In this document: positions 44,401 through 56,539 of the stretch, piece after piece
Layout of the letters: each line of letters begins with the position of its first letter
Numbering within the stretch: the stretch's first letter is position 1
Source: Gymnothorax reevesii
Lineage: Eukaryota > Chordata > Actinopteri > Anguilliformes > Muraenidae
NCBI GenBank assembly: GCA_029721435.1
Contig: CM056588.1
Span: forward strand, 40,813,430-40,877,429
Direction: 5' to 3'
DNA length: 64,000 nucleotides
The notes under the pieces: model-generated
Told to the model about the DNA's origin: nothing
Databases searched by the model: none
The model's input: only the letters and a program-made list of their open reading frames with translations
Translations under genes and position numbers: made by a program

Positions 44401-47400
44401 CCTGGATTGAAATCAACCGTCTGGTTGATCTTAATGGTGTTTGATGGGATTGAGATCAAGGGTCTGTGCTAGGCAGGCAAGTTTTTCAACACTGGTCTTG
44501 ACAAACCATGTATGGACCACACCATGTGGATAGAGGCAGTGTCTTACTGAAACAGTAAAGGGTCTTCTACAAACAGTTTAAAGAGCAGAAATATGTGGAA
44601 TTTCACTTTTTGCGGTAGTTTCAGGAATTTCCTTCAGTAGAACAGAGGCCAAGGCTTAGCCCAAACCATTAAAACCAGCTGCTGACCATTCCATTAGCAA
44701 AGTATTGCACCTGCTAATCAATTGTAACAGCAACATGAACGTGCTTTTGAGCCCTGGATCTATTTCGTATGCGTAAATGAATTGTAAATGAAAGCTGCCC
44801 AGCCCTGTTCCTTGAGACCTACTCTTATGAGTGTTTCACTTCAACCCTAATAAAGCACTCCTCATTCAACAGACATCTCTTTGAGCTGCTTGTTGAATCA
44901 GGTGTGCAGAAGTAGGGTTTACATAAAGACCTATGGGGTGTTGCATCTCCAGGAACAGGTTTAGGAAGCCCTGAGATGAACAATGTTTTTCTTCTGAGGA
45001 GAAGGCTGTCTAAGATTTTATTTATTCCATTGCGGAACATTATCCATTTCTAACCTCTTTTGCGAGCATCTGATATTTTTATCTCATGTTGTGAGTTTGT
45101 ATTGCATATTGACAGAATCTGCCATTTTAGATTAGTTTAATCTTATCTGATTGGCTGAGCTTGTCAGCTGTCCAATCTTTGATGGCACGGTTTCTTTCTG
45201 AAAGGTCACAGTGGGAGTGATGCAAGCAGCTGGATTGAAAGCAATGGACCTTGGGGGCAAATCGGACCCGTATGTCAGACTATACATCCTGCCCAAGCAC
45301 AAGGAGACTTATGAGACCAAAGTATTGAGGAACACACTTAACCCAGTGTTCAATGAGCGATTTACTTTCCAGGTGTGTTTCTTTAAAAAACTTAATTTTA
45401 CGCGGGGAGTTCCATCGATAATGTTTCTGTTACGAGGATGACCTTGGAGAAATTCCTGTTAGAGCAGTTGCAAGCAGGGGAACGGTGGAGAGAAACCGTG
45501 ATAGAGTCTCTGGAGCAGTTTTGAGATTAAGGGCCAAGAGCAAGGGCCTGCCAACTGAGTTTTTGCTTAGTTCATCTCTTCAAATATAAATCAGAATCCC
45601 AAGCCTGACCAGAGACAGTGCTATAGTGGAGGGTATGCTGTACATTAATGTAGTGTACCCACCTCTTTTTCTCTCAGTTTACTTTATACTTACCTATAAG
45701 CCAAAAAACCATTGAAATACCCACTTGCACCTCAGTGATCTTCCCTATAGAGTGCACCTTCTTCTCCAGGGATCACTACATCACTGATCAGGGATTCTCA
45801 CCAACAACTCTGCAGCAAACAAAACTAACACCTATTGCAAAGCTACCCTGCTGCCCCAAATGTTGTTCCAGGCCTTTGAGCCCTGGTACAGACCAGGGGT
45901 CTCAAACTTCAGTCACAGCCAGTACTCGGCCAAAGATTGTAAGCCAATTACAAGACATCCCTGTCCCAAACTCTAATTGGAGTAATCAGTTTATGCACAG
46001 TTTTGGAGTAAGAAGTTATTTTGTGAGACAAATGTCTTTGCGAGGTGACTAATGCAGCTGTTTCTTCATGGAGGTGTTATGCTCTCTGTCTAGATCCCCC
46101 GGTCGGAGCTCAGCAGCTCTACCCTGGTGCAGCAGGTGTTTGACTTCAACAGGTTCACCAAACATGACATCATCGGGGAGGTGAGGCTAGATCTGTCCAC
46201 GGTTGACTGGACCCATGTGATCGAGGCGTGGAGAGATCTGAGCGAGGCATCTGAAATTGAGGTAATGATGAAATACTGGTTAGTTTGTTGTACATGGGTC
46301 ATTCCAAGTCAAACTGAACAAAGCTCACCCCCCGGACCCCCTTCGATTTCTATGAAACTTATTTTGTGAATATCCCTTAGGAACAATAGTGATATACTAA
46401 AATTTCAGAAACAACAGCGGAATAGCTTTCAAGATATGCATGATTGAAATTTGCTGGCCCCATTTTGCTATTTTTCTTGCTCCGGGTCCAATGTTTAGAG
46501 GCCAGTATCTGCTTGCGCATCAGTGAGAATCTCAAGTTTTTTTTTTCTATGTCATCAATGCCTTGCTCGCTTTAAAGCTGCAGTTGGTCAGTTTTAGAAA
46601 AGTAACTTTTTGTCAATTTTGCTAAAACTGTCACTAGGTACAGACAGTATTACATAGAACTAGTACTCTGTAATTTAAAAAAGGCTCCTTTAAACCCACC
46701 TGATGCTCCTACTGCAATTTAAAAGAATCGTTCAGACCGACCAAAAAGAACCAATTAGAGCCAGGATGGTGTCTGACAGCCGTCAAACAGTGCACATGCA
46801 CGCGCTGCAGACAGCCCCCTCCCCCTTCCTCCTCAGTTCATGCCAGTGCTCAGTCAAGTTCAAATCTCCGAGAGCGGGTTCAGGAGCTTAGAGCCATCAG
46901 CGAGGAAAAAAATACCGATACCTCCGTTACCGACAACAGCACACATGGCTAAGACAAGCAAAAAAGGAAGCCTGAAGAAAAAAAGCACAAAAGACAGAAT
47001 TTAACAAAACCCAGGATAAAACCAGAGTGAACAACGGAGTGGATTTTTAGAAGTGGAAGGAATTCCGTCATCTGGAAGGATTAAAAACTGATGCAGAGTT
47101 TGCGACTTTTCTCCTTGACAGGTAAACCCCTGCTTTATTTGTTGGTTCATTTTTGCTTTGCAAATAAGCGAGTTGGCGTCGCTGACATGCTCACCAAACG
47201 AACTCCAGCCCTAACCAGCATCAATTCATTTTCACTCTGCAAATAAGCGAGTGAACGTCGCTTACAAGCACAGTCGCTGTTCGAATAGCCAGAGTCTTGT
47301 AATTGTAACAGTACACCGCAGTGCATGTGATGTCACTGTGATGTTGCAGTCGAACTAATGTTCGCTTGTTTCAGATGCTAAGGCTAACGTTACTGGCATT

Positions 47401-50400
47401 GTTTTATTAGAAACAGCAGAAAATCTCTTTATGAAGTGACCTGGCAGTCTAATCAGTTGTGTTGTTGTCCTTATAAATATGTGTAACGTTTCTGTGCTCT
47501 CACAGCCAAATGTTGACATACATGATTTACTGGCCATTCAGCTGGATTCAGGACAGTTTCTGTACTCAAAAAACGGGTAACTAACTGAAATAAGCGTGTA
47601 CGGGGTTTTTAATGAATACATACTGCTGTAGATTACTTTTCATGTCGACATGATTTATTTCTGCTCGTTTGTTGGCAGGTGTGTCGTTGGACCTGAAAAA
47701 TCTGGGGCTAATATGCCTCCTTTTTTTTAAACTAATTAATCCTGGCTAATTCTAGACGTCATTAACACGTTTTCCAATTCATGAATAATCGAGTGGCAAT
47801 CGAAGAGACGGCTTCTCTCCCTCATGCGATCTGAAAGCGACAAAATAATGGACTGCAGTCAGGACGGAAAAACAATTTAATTATAATTTGGTCTATGCAC
47901 CTGCACTCGGCGATGGCATTTCAGACTAGTAAGTGGTTTCGTCCGTTTACTTTTTCCAATCGGACAGCTGTCTATTTTTTTTACTACGAATTGAGCGAAT
48001 GTGCTGCAAAAACAGGTGTATGTACTTGTCGCCAAACTTACCTTCATTCGCTGAAGAGTTATGAAATGCCATCGCCAAGTGATGGCGCATAGACCTAATC
48101 ATAATCAAATCATTTTTCGGTACTGAATGTAGCCTATTATTTTGTCACTTTTAGATCGAAAGTGGGGGAGAAGCCGTGTCTTCAACTGCCATTTGATTAT
48201 TCTTGAATTGGAAAATGTGTGAATGAAGGAAAACCATCTAGAATTTGCCAGGACTAATTATTATCCCTCGGTGGCGGGGGATATTGCCATGTCAGAGGCA
48301 AGCACTTGTTTTCAATAAAAGGAGGGATGTTAGCCCCAGAATTTTCAGGTCTAACGACGCGCCTGTTTGTTGGCCAGCAGTGTTGACTGTTTGCAACAGT
48401 AGTGTCTAGCCTCTGCAACTTGGCCGCTTTCATAATGTGAACGTGCAATATCTCTCCGCAGTTCCATGTGTAACAGTTCGCGTGCCTTCGCGTGCACGGC
48501 AGCTTTCTGACGGAGGGTCTGAGGAGTGCAGTGGAGAGGGAGGGGGAGGGATCTGAAAGTAGCTTTTTTCAAATTTTTGTGTGAAGTCCTCTCTCTCCTC
48601 AAAGTTACAAACTGTAGCTTTAACCCAGATAGCAAAATCATATTTTAATTTTTACCTATTTTTTGGGGCCCCCATCAGTCAGGAGCCCTTGGAAATGTCC
48701 TAACTTTTCCCCCCCATACGGCGCCCCTGTTCAGTTAACTCATTACTGTAACCTGCAATGTACAATTGTGTTTGTGAGGCCGCATCATCCTTTGCTCATT
48801 CAAGAGGCTGTACATTAGCACATTTGATTTCTCAGTTTCAGCAAGAGCTCATTCTTTTGTTCTAGAGTTCACTTTCACCGTTGTATTGTTATACCGTCAT
48901 GCGTTATTCTGATGTTCCCTGTGCATTTAATCATCAGTGAAGCTTTTCTCTTTGCTTATGATGACATGACCATTCCCTCAACCCTTTTCTGATATCCATG
49001 ATCTTTTTGCAGGAGAACTTTGGTGAAATCTGTTTCTCGCTACGCTATGTCCCTGCGGCTAAGAAATTGAGTGTGGTAGTCCTGGAGGCCAGGAACCTGA
49101 AGAAAATGGACCAGGATGGTCTGGCAGGTGGGTGGTAGATGAAAAATAAGTAGATTCAGGTGGAGACACGGGTTCTGAACACAGAGAAAACCTGGAAAAA
49201 TTAGGGACAGCAGGTATGTGCTAAGGTACACTGGTATGGCCAATTAATTAATTTTACAAATGCAAACTGTGCAAGCATTGGGTCATTTTGGTATTGTATG
49301 TCTGGAATTATTGCCAGTACGGGTACAAGCAGGATCTTCAGAGCCTCTGTTGGGCCATCTTTGACATGAGTTACAGACACTGCTTGGCTGATGTTTCTCA
49401 AGGTACAGTGTGTAATGAGGGCATGTATTTACAGGTGTTTCAGCTTTAAGCTTTGCAGTGCTGTCCTGCCCTATCAATGATGGATGAGCTGGGTGGATGT
49501 TCTGACATGCATCACTTCATTCAATAGCAGCAGCCATACCACAATTCGATCTGCTTCAGCTGTGTGGATGAAGCTATGCAGGTGTGGGCTTGGTCAGTAC
49601 TTGGCTGGAAGAGGTGTTGGTGGGCCAGTAGGTGGCGATCTTCCCTCTGGCAGGATAATGCCCTAGTGCAGTGACAGGGACACTGTACTGAAGGAGACGC
49701 CGTCTTTCGGATGAGACGTTAAACCGAGGTCCTGACTCACAGTGGTCAGTAAAGATCCTATGACACTCTTCGATAAGAGTAGGAAGTACCCCGGTGTCAT
49801 GGCTAAAGTCCCAACCTGGCTCTTTTGATCTGCTGCCTAATCATCCCCTGATCTAATTGGCTGTGGAATTCCTCTGTCCCTCCCCACCTCTTCCCCCAGG
49901 GCTCCCTTGAAAAAGAGATTTCAATCTCAACGGGAAATAAAAAAAATAATAAAAAAAAAATAGCTAGAAAAGTCCTTTATTTCCCTAAAAACTGGAATGT
50001 TGCGCTCAGTTTTACAAAGCACTTTAATACAATTTTATCAATGCTGCATTACAATACAGTAGATAAACAACTCCATTAATAGTATCTGATTTGAGGAAAA
50101 TCCATGCATGGGAGTGAACATTCGTGCAGAACTACTTGTGTGAACAAGAAGTTCTCTACTCAGAGCTCCTGACTGTCATCTTCACTAGAATGCTGATCCA
50201 GTATACAATGACCATGCACTGCTTAGGAATCACCTGTTAACCCATTTAGGTCTGAGGCCTATTCAAAAAAGGCCAATGAAAACCTATGGTCGATCTTGAG
50301 AAGAACCCCCAAAACCTGAGTTTTTCTGGAAATCAGCACCCAGGTGTCAACGTCTAGTAAAAAGCTGATATCTCAGCCTCTGTAGCAGATAGAAACAAAA

Positions 50401-53400
50401 TTCAAAAAAGCATCTGAGAGCTTACACCTGTGGCTTTCATAAGAACTATGTTTTTTGTTAGTGTAAATCTTCATCACAATATTTAAAACACTGAACAAAC
50501 TATAGCAATTTATAAAACACAATAAAACCAATAAAATACATAACAAATCTCTATCTACATAACATGCACAACTCAAATGGAATTTAAGAGGCCTAACAAA
50601 TAAAATTATAAGCTCTGCACTAGAGAATAACAAACATTGAACAGGTGGCAGCAGTGGCGGAGCTACAGGGGGGGTGAAGACATGTCCCTTTTAGTCCTGG
50701 CTAGATCTCAATCATTTTCCTTTATTGACGTCTTTTCCAATTGTTGTAATTGGCAACTGAAGACACGGTTTCTCTCCACATGCGATCTAACAGCGATTAA
50801 ATCGGTTAAATTCAGCACAGTGGTGGAACAGAGAATTGGGTTGCACAAAACACAAAACATAAATTCTGACCTGTTCTCAGTCATCTTCATGATTAACAAA
50901 AGATTCACCGTAACAGGTGCTGTTTGTTCTCCCCGATTAGGTAAGATGACAATCATTCCTCTGGACGCGTATTTGCTGTATTTAAATCTACGTTATTCAA
51001 AATTGCATAGCCTACCTGTCGACTCTCACGCAAATGGCTTGAGCCGCACGTTTGTTATAACCTTGGCTATTTAACTGCCGAGTGCCACTGTTTTTTTTTT
51101 TTTTTTAAATCAACCCACGAAATACCGAGAGTGAAAGTCCGCCTTTCATTGGAACACGGACCAATTCAATCACGCAAAGCATTGGCCAATTAATAAGTAC
51201 ATTATTTTTCTGCACTGAATTTAGCCCATGATTTCATCGCTGTTAGATCTCATACGGTGAGAATGTCCGTGTCTTCAGTTGCCAATTACCATCATTGGAA
51301 AAGACGTCAATAAAGGAAAATGATTTAGATCTAGCCAGGACTAAAAGGGACGTATCTTTGCTCTCCCTGTAGCTGCGCTACTGGGTGGCAGGCATGGTAA
51401 AGTGTCCGTTCAAATAAAATAAAAATAAACATAAAAATATAAAAATTAAAGTGTCTTGAAGTGTTACTATGGCATCTGCCCTAGTATAAAGTGCCAGTAA
51501 AAGAACAGCTATGAGCCCGGAAATGGTCGGAAAAGTAATGAAAAAAGTAATGAAAGGTTAAAATGCACACATGCTGTGCCGGTTTAAATGGATTCACCAC
51601 AGAGTCTCAATATTAGTTTCAATTCCCCAGTTTTACCTTTAACTCGTTTTCAGATCCGTTTGTGAAAGTGCAGCTGATTTTGGATGGGAAGAGATGGAAG
51701 AAGAACAAGACTTCAATAAAGAAGCAAACATTGAATCCCTACTTCAATGAAATATTCTCCTTCAAGGTTTCACTTGACCAGATTCAGGCAAGTGTTATGA
51801 TTTCTGATGATGATGGTAGTGGTGGTGATGTTTCATATGTGAAAGAGTCTAACCTCAAGGCTTTGTAATGGAGCCTATATTGAATATGCATTTGAATTGC
51901 ATCTACTCTTTCAGTTTGGATTATTTTTTTCTTTTTTTTACTGTTGTAGACTATTGAACATAAACCTTTCAAATACATAACAAAATTTCTTCCTGAATAA
52001 TTACAGAAAATGGGTCAGAAATATTTGTACACCAACAATTTTTATGTGTCAGAGTTGGAAAAATTACATTTTAATACTTGACAATGTGAATTTTCGAGTG
52101 ATCAAAGTGGCAACCTTTAACGATAATAACTGCTGAGCAGATTTATGGTATTTTTATTTACTAAATTTACACTCTTATTGTTCCAAAGGTTTACTGCTGT
52201 CAGTATTCTGGAAGTTTGCAAGGATACACTAAACTTGTCGTTTGTGTTTTCATTTCATTTGCTCCAATCTACTTTGATTTTTATATCCTTTCTCAGAAAA
52301 TTGAAATTATAAGGTCACTAGTTAGTTTTCCAATTTTTTTTTATTAAAGGGATGCTGTGTAAGCTCCCCATGCCATAGGCACTGATGCAACTCGATACCA
52401 TCAGAGTTATAGGCTTTAGAACTGTGCGCTGATAACAAGCTAATTGGTCCCCCTCCTCTTTAGACCACATGACACGTTGTCCGTGGTTTCCAAAAAGAAC
52501 TTCAAATTTTGATCTCTGACTGTAGAACAGTTTTCCATTCTGCCTCAGTCCATTTCAAACTAAGCTTATGCCGTCGGAGGCGACGGCTTGGGGTATATCC
52601 CCGAACGCCCCCAATCCTCCAATTCCCCAATCCTTGAATAGACCCAATACAATATAAAGCCCCTCAGGTCATGACCTTTCATTTGAACTTAATTTCAGGC
52701 CAAACGGACAAATGGTTCTGAAGATATGGCCAAAATGGTAATTTTCCATCACAAAGCGCCACCTGGTGGCAAAATATTGAACCATACAGGTATGATGTCA
52801 TCATGTGACGTTGTGAAGTCATGACCTTGCAGTTGCACATATAGTCATGTCAATTGGACAAATACTTCCAAAGATATGGCAAAAATGGAGAATTTTATGT
52901 GACAAAGCTCCACCTTGTGTCAAAATTTTGAACCAAACAGGTATGATGTCATCGTGGGACACATCCTCAGGTCATAACCTTTCATTTGCACTTGATTTGA
53001 GGTCAATCGGACAAATATTTCCAGAGATATGATAAAAACAGTGATTTTTTCCGTTTTTGGCCCCTGGTGGGCATCTAGAAATAGTAAATTGTCCAAAATC
53101 GAATCAGTTCTTCCTCTTTATGATACTTACTTATATGCAAAACTTGAAATTTCCAATTGAAATATAACTGAAGTTATTGCGTTAACATGTAGGGCGACGT
53201 GGCGTGGCGGCGGTCGGACCAAAAACATAATATCCCCGGAACGCCATTCGGCGTTTGGGGATATAATTAACTTTGGCCCAGAGTAGATGGCGGCGTTTCT
53301 AGTTCGTGTTCTTATATGGCTTCTTCATTGCATGATACAGCTTTAGCTTGCATTTGTAAATTGCATGGCAAACTGTGTTTACAGACAATTACTTCTGGAA

Positions 53401-56144
53401 GTGTTTCTGAGCCCATGCAATGTATTCAGTGCAGAAACATGCCTCTTTTTAACATAGTGCTGCCTGAGAGCCCGAAGATCACGAGCATCCAATGTTGACC
53501 TTCGGACTTGTCCCTTGCACACAGAGATTTCTCCAGATTCTCTGAATCTTTTGATGTGATATGGAATCAGTGACACCAGATGCGGGAAAAGGGAATGAGG
53601 ATTTTATTATAAACCAAAACAAAACAGGCACGAGGGCCAACAAAAAACTTGGCCCAATGGGTTGCAAAAAACAAACTAAGGAAGCTACACAGAGCTATAA
53701 ACAATAAATGCAAAAGGCAAAAAACAAAAGGCACTGGAAACTCCAGGCAAGATGCACAAGAAAAGTAAATAACAAGACTAAATATATATATATACAAGAC
53801 GAGAGGCTAGGACAAATACTAGGGAACTTGACAAGAACTTGGCTAAACGAGACGCGACTAGAAACAAACTTGAGACACTGTCTGCCAGCCAACTTCCACC
53901 GCAACCAGATAAAGGCTTGGAAATCATGACATGAGGGGTAACACCTGGAGAGAGAGAAACAAGAGGCATGGCAAGATCAAGACATGGACAGAGATTGGAT
54001 GACATGACCTGCTCATTAAGAGAATGAGCGTGCTCAGCTTAAGTACCAATTAAGTATGCAGTTTGGAAGCAAGCATGAATGTTAAGAACAGAAAAGCACA
54101 GCAAGATCTTGAAATAGCAAAGCAGGAATCATGACAATAAACTCCCTGTCTAAATTAGTAGTATTAGTAATGTGCCTATCTAAGAATTACACCAACCCAG
54201 TGAGTGTTAGTAAATGTTAGTAACTTAAAAACAGTTAATTGTCAATTAAGCTTAGAGAGCTTCGAATCAGCACAGCACAGAAGGAAGAGGGAAATACCAA
54301 AGCCAACCCAGAGCTCTGAAATGTGCAACAACGAAGGCACGGGGCGGAACGCAGACAAGCGGTGGAGTGGCATGGCAGACCTGGCATGAACAAAAACATG
54401 GAAAAGTAAAAACATGGACATGGAATGTGAATTATGAAATGTAAAATCCTAATACAAGAAACTGTTAAACTATGACATGAACATGAACTATGAAACATGA
54501 AACTATGAACTATGAAATCTTGAAACTTGAACTATGGAACATGAAACTGTTAAAACCATAAATACTGTTCTGGCCAAAGGCCAGAACCCTGGAACACAAC
54601 ATGATGATATAATGTACTGTAGATTCAAAGTCTTTGCAATTTTACATTGAGGAACATTTTTCTGAAATTGTTCCACAATTTTTATATGCAGTTTTTTTTT
54701 GCAGATTGGTGAATCTCTGTCCATCTTTACTTCTGAGAGACTCTGCCTCTCTAAAATTCTCTTTTTATACTCAGTCATGGTACTGACCTGTTGCCAATTA
54801 ACCTGATTAGTTGCAAAATGCTCCTCCAGCTGTTTTTTTTTCTTTTTAAAATTATTAGTAGAACCACTTATACTTTTCCAGTCTTTCATTGCCCCTCTCC
54901 CAGCTTTTTTTAGCAGTGTTGCTGCCATCATATTCAACACGAGCTTTTGTAATATTTTTCATGAAATGGTAAAATGTCTCACTTTCAACATCTGATATGA
55001 TGTCTATGTTCTATTTTGCATAAAATGTGGTTTAATGAGACTTGAAAATCATTGCATTCTGTTTTTATTTACAATTTACGCAGCATCCAAACTTTTTTGG
55101 AATTGGGGTTGTGCATTTCTACTGTCTACTGTAGATGCCTCTGAGCCCATAGAAGTAGACTGTGCTTAATATGAGGCTGCCTCCTTTGTACTTAAATGAT
55201 TTAATTGGAACTAGAGGGTGTGACTGTTATTATAATACTTGAAAAAGGTCTGCTACAGTAATCCTGAACCCATTTGGTTTTATCATTTATAGATAAATTA
55301 TGGTTCTTGAGTGAGAGGAGGTCATAGATATTCAGTGTAGGCTTGTGCACATTACGCACAGAAATTCCTCCAGGTTCCTTGAGTCTTTAACTTATGTTAT
55401 GCACCTTAGAGAGTGAAATATTCAAATCCCTTACTACCTCTCTTTCAGGAACATTTTTTAAACCTTTCAAGAATTTTCTCATGGATCTGTGGGCAGATAG
55501 TGAATCTATGCCCTAACTTTGATTCTGAGGAACTAGGCCTTTCCTGTAGGCCTACGCTGCTTTTGTGCCAAATCATGATTACATCACCCACTGAAACCAG
55601 CTGTTTCAAATCAAAGTTCATTATTATCAAATCACACTTTTTTTTTACCTCATTAGTAGTCTTGAATTATTCTCAAAGCATATTTTTTGGGAATGCGTTG
55701 CAAGCCTGAATCCCAGGAATGGAGGAATATGAACAAATAAAATGAAGTTGACAGGGCAAAACATGTCTTCTCTTGGTGCTGTCAGCAATGAATTACAAGT
55801 TAGAAATTTAGAAATCACTGCCTCCTATTTTAAACTTTTTTAAAATATATGATTATATCATTAAGCATGCGGCGCTTTCATGATCACTAATTGCCTGTCT
55901 TCTCCCCTTGTAGCGCGTTCAGCTGGTAGTGGCAGTGTGGGACCATGACAAGATGAGCAGAAATGATGCCATGGGGAAGGTGCTTCTCGGGTGTGGGGTT
56001 TCTGGGAACCAGTTACGGCACTGGGCAGACATGCTCCTGAACCCACGCCGACCTGTGGCACAGTGGCATATGCTGCTGTCCTCTGAACAGGTGGACTCCA
56101 CTTTGAAGCTCAAACGCTCTATCCCTGTCCCATTTATCAACTAG
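41485..56144 (+). CDS. syt8: syt8, synaptotagmin 8 (complete, 8 coding exons, 395 aa)
   Basis: Coding exons: 41485-41590, 43299-43468, 44062-44157, 45205-45372, 46094-46261, 49013-49127, 51654-51787, 55914-56144 (TAG). Phases agree; seven junctions are clear and intron 7 uses GC-AG (CAG|gcaagt). A short luminal N-terminus with an NST glycosylation site leads to one membrane segment (residues ~39-60, [19 protein letters not shown]) and a Cys/Lys linker. C2A (about 107-236) has calcium-ligand positions D139, D145, D197, N199, D205; the usual third-loop Asp is Asn. C2B (about 237-395) keeps all five: D269, D275, D329, D331, D337, plus a polybasic KRWKKNK strand and the family signature [19 protein letters not shown]. 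Synaptotagmins couple calcium to membrane fusion. Symbol chosen by domain layout, length (human SYT8 ~401 aa) and synteny with cathepsin D; a related paralog (syt1/2/5 group) is the alternative. Confidence 0.88.
42724..43135. mobile_element. 412-bp palindromic MITE (MULE-like) in syt8 intron 1
   Basis: An almost full-length palindrome: CACACTTTATTTGAAGTGTT at the left and its complement at the right, continuing through CATAAAGGCTTTATA, GACATAATGTCT and CACATCTGGCATCA arms. It is flanked by the 9-base duplication GCAAACTCA (42715-42723, 43136-43144), a length typical of Mutator-like elements. Confidence 0.85.
43145..43290. repeat. TTAGCATGCTAACA minisatellite before syt8 exon 2
   Basis: Irregular tandem copies of GCTAACATTAGCATTAGC run up to the acceptor of syt8 exon 2. 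Related units also lie left of the MITE (about 42690-42714), so the MITE landed inside this repeat. Confidence 0.7.
44190..44800. mobile_element. DNA transposon fragment in syt8 intron 3
   Basis: Blocks AAAATATGGACATTTATTCA, AATGGTGTTTGATGGGATTGAGATCAAGGG and CTTGACAAACCATGT resemble a transposon widespread in fish. Ends and superfamily are not defined, so this is a weak call. Confidence 0.35.
46576..48619. mobile_element. 2-kb TTAA-flanked foldback element (piggyBac-like) in syt8 intron 5
   Basis: Ends AGCTGCAGTTGGTCAGTT and ACAAACTGTAGCT are imperfect inverted repeats directly next to TTAA on both sides (46572-46575, 48620-48623), the piggyBac target. No transposase frame. Its right half is filled by a second foldback (47680-48361). 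Confidence 0.55.
47680..48361. mobile_element. Foldback unit nested in the TTAA-flanked element
   Basis: Arms GTCGTTGGACCTGAAAAATC and its near complement at about 48325-48358, continuing through GGGGCTAATATGCCTCC / GGAGGGATGTTAGCCCC and ACTAATTAATCCTGGC / GCCAGGACTAATTATT. Inner arms (CTTCTCTCC.CATGCGATCTGAAAGCGA) match the hAT foldback at 50652-51383, so the two are related. Confidence 0.6.
49530..49962 (+). mobile_element. 5S rRNA-derived SINE in syt8 intron 6
   Basis: The 5' head matches 5S rRNA: GCCATACCAC, then GAAGCTATGCAGGTGTGGGC and TTGGTCAGTACTTGGCTGGAA, which cover the internal promoter boxes. A conserved body with TTTCGGATGAGACGTTAAAC and GAGGTCCTGACTC follows, and an A-rich AATAAAAA tail closes it. 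This layout fits SINE3-type elements of fish. Confidence 0.75.
50652..51383. mobile_element. hAT-type foldback, 732 bp, in syt8 intron 6
   Basis: Ends CAGTGGCGGAGCTACAGGG and CCCTGTAGCTGCGCTACTG, flanked by perfect 8-base duplications GGTGGCAG (50644-50651, 51384-51391). Long arms (CCCTTTTAGTCCTGGCTAGA; GATGACGTCTTTTCCAAT-like; CGATCTAACAGCGAT) make most of it self-complementary. The open frames inside (50637-51074 and its antisense) are palindrome by-products. Confidence 0.85.
52568..53270. repeat. Dispersed repeat family A, copy 2 (inverted to copy 1), syt8 intron 7
   Basis: Reads as the reverse complement of 33283-34230, from GCCGTCGGAGGCGACGG through GCGCCACCTGGTGGC and GAATCAGTTCTTCCTCTTTA to GGCGTTTGGGGATATAATTA. 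Only one ~165-base unit is present, where copy 1 has three. Confidence 0.75.
53285..55115 (-). mobile_element. Tc1-like DNA transposon remnant split by solo LTR 2
   Basis: Right end CCAAACTTTTTTGGAATTGGGGTTGTG is a terminus common in fish DNA elements; a related end is at about 60065-60090. On the minus strand a helix-turn-helix transposase N-terminus is visible on both sides of the [22 protein letters not shown] at about 54610-54680 and [14 protein letters not shown] ... [15 protein letters not shown] at about 53479-53560. The left boundary is approximate. Confidence 0.6.
53557..54601 (-). mobile_element. Solo LTR 2 (Gypsy-like), 1045 bp
   Basis: On the minus strand it starts TGTTGTGTTCC and ends CCATATCA; plus-strand flanks TGATG (53552-53556, 54602-54606) are a perfect 5-base duplication. 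AATAAA lies near the 3' end on the minus strand (plus TTTATT at about 53601). The block before the end (CGCATCTGGTGTCAC) matches GCATCTGGTGTTCC of solo LTR 1, so they belong to one group. Confidence 0.8.
55330..55720. mobile_element. Second decayed DNA transposon fragment in syt8 intron 7
   Basis: Blocks GCACAGAAATTCCTCCAGGTT, GGAACATTTTTTAAACC and GTGGGCAGATAGTGAATCTATGCCC parallel those of 53500-54720 (ACAGAGATTTCTCCAGATTC; GAACATTTTTCTGAAATTG; GATTGGTGAATCTCTGTCC). It is a diverged relative of the same kind of element. Ends not defined. Confidence 0.45.
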
Positions 56145-56539
56145 TCCTCCTGACAACAGACATCTCTCTTATGTTGGTAAACCTCCATCTGAACATAACC
56201 AGCTTTTGGTCCTCAGACCTCTTCCGTCTGTTGACAGTCCCCGCCCGGGCCTTCCTTTAGCCTGCCATATTCTGGTATAATCGGCAGGATTCAGCAGCAT
56301 GCGTAAAGCATGGAGCGTGAGGACACACTCCTGAAAGAGGGGGAGAGATGTGACAGTTGATGGGTCCAGTCACTAATAATACCGCGTCATAAGTATGCGC
56401 TCTGGCTACCTTGCCAACGAGCCTGGATTTTTGTGGTCAGTGCGTGTGACTCTTACCTGAGAGTCTGGGATTCAGTTCACCGCCTGGGCCCTTCTGTGGC
56501 CTGCCACATTTAGGTCCTCAAAGCAAAATTTATTGCCTT

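Noticed and set aside
50637..51074. 145-codon plus frame and its antisense
   Set aside because: Lies inside the hAT foldback; coding appearance comes from the palindrome.
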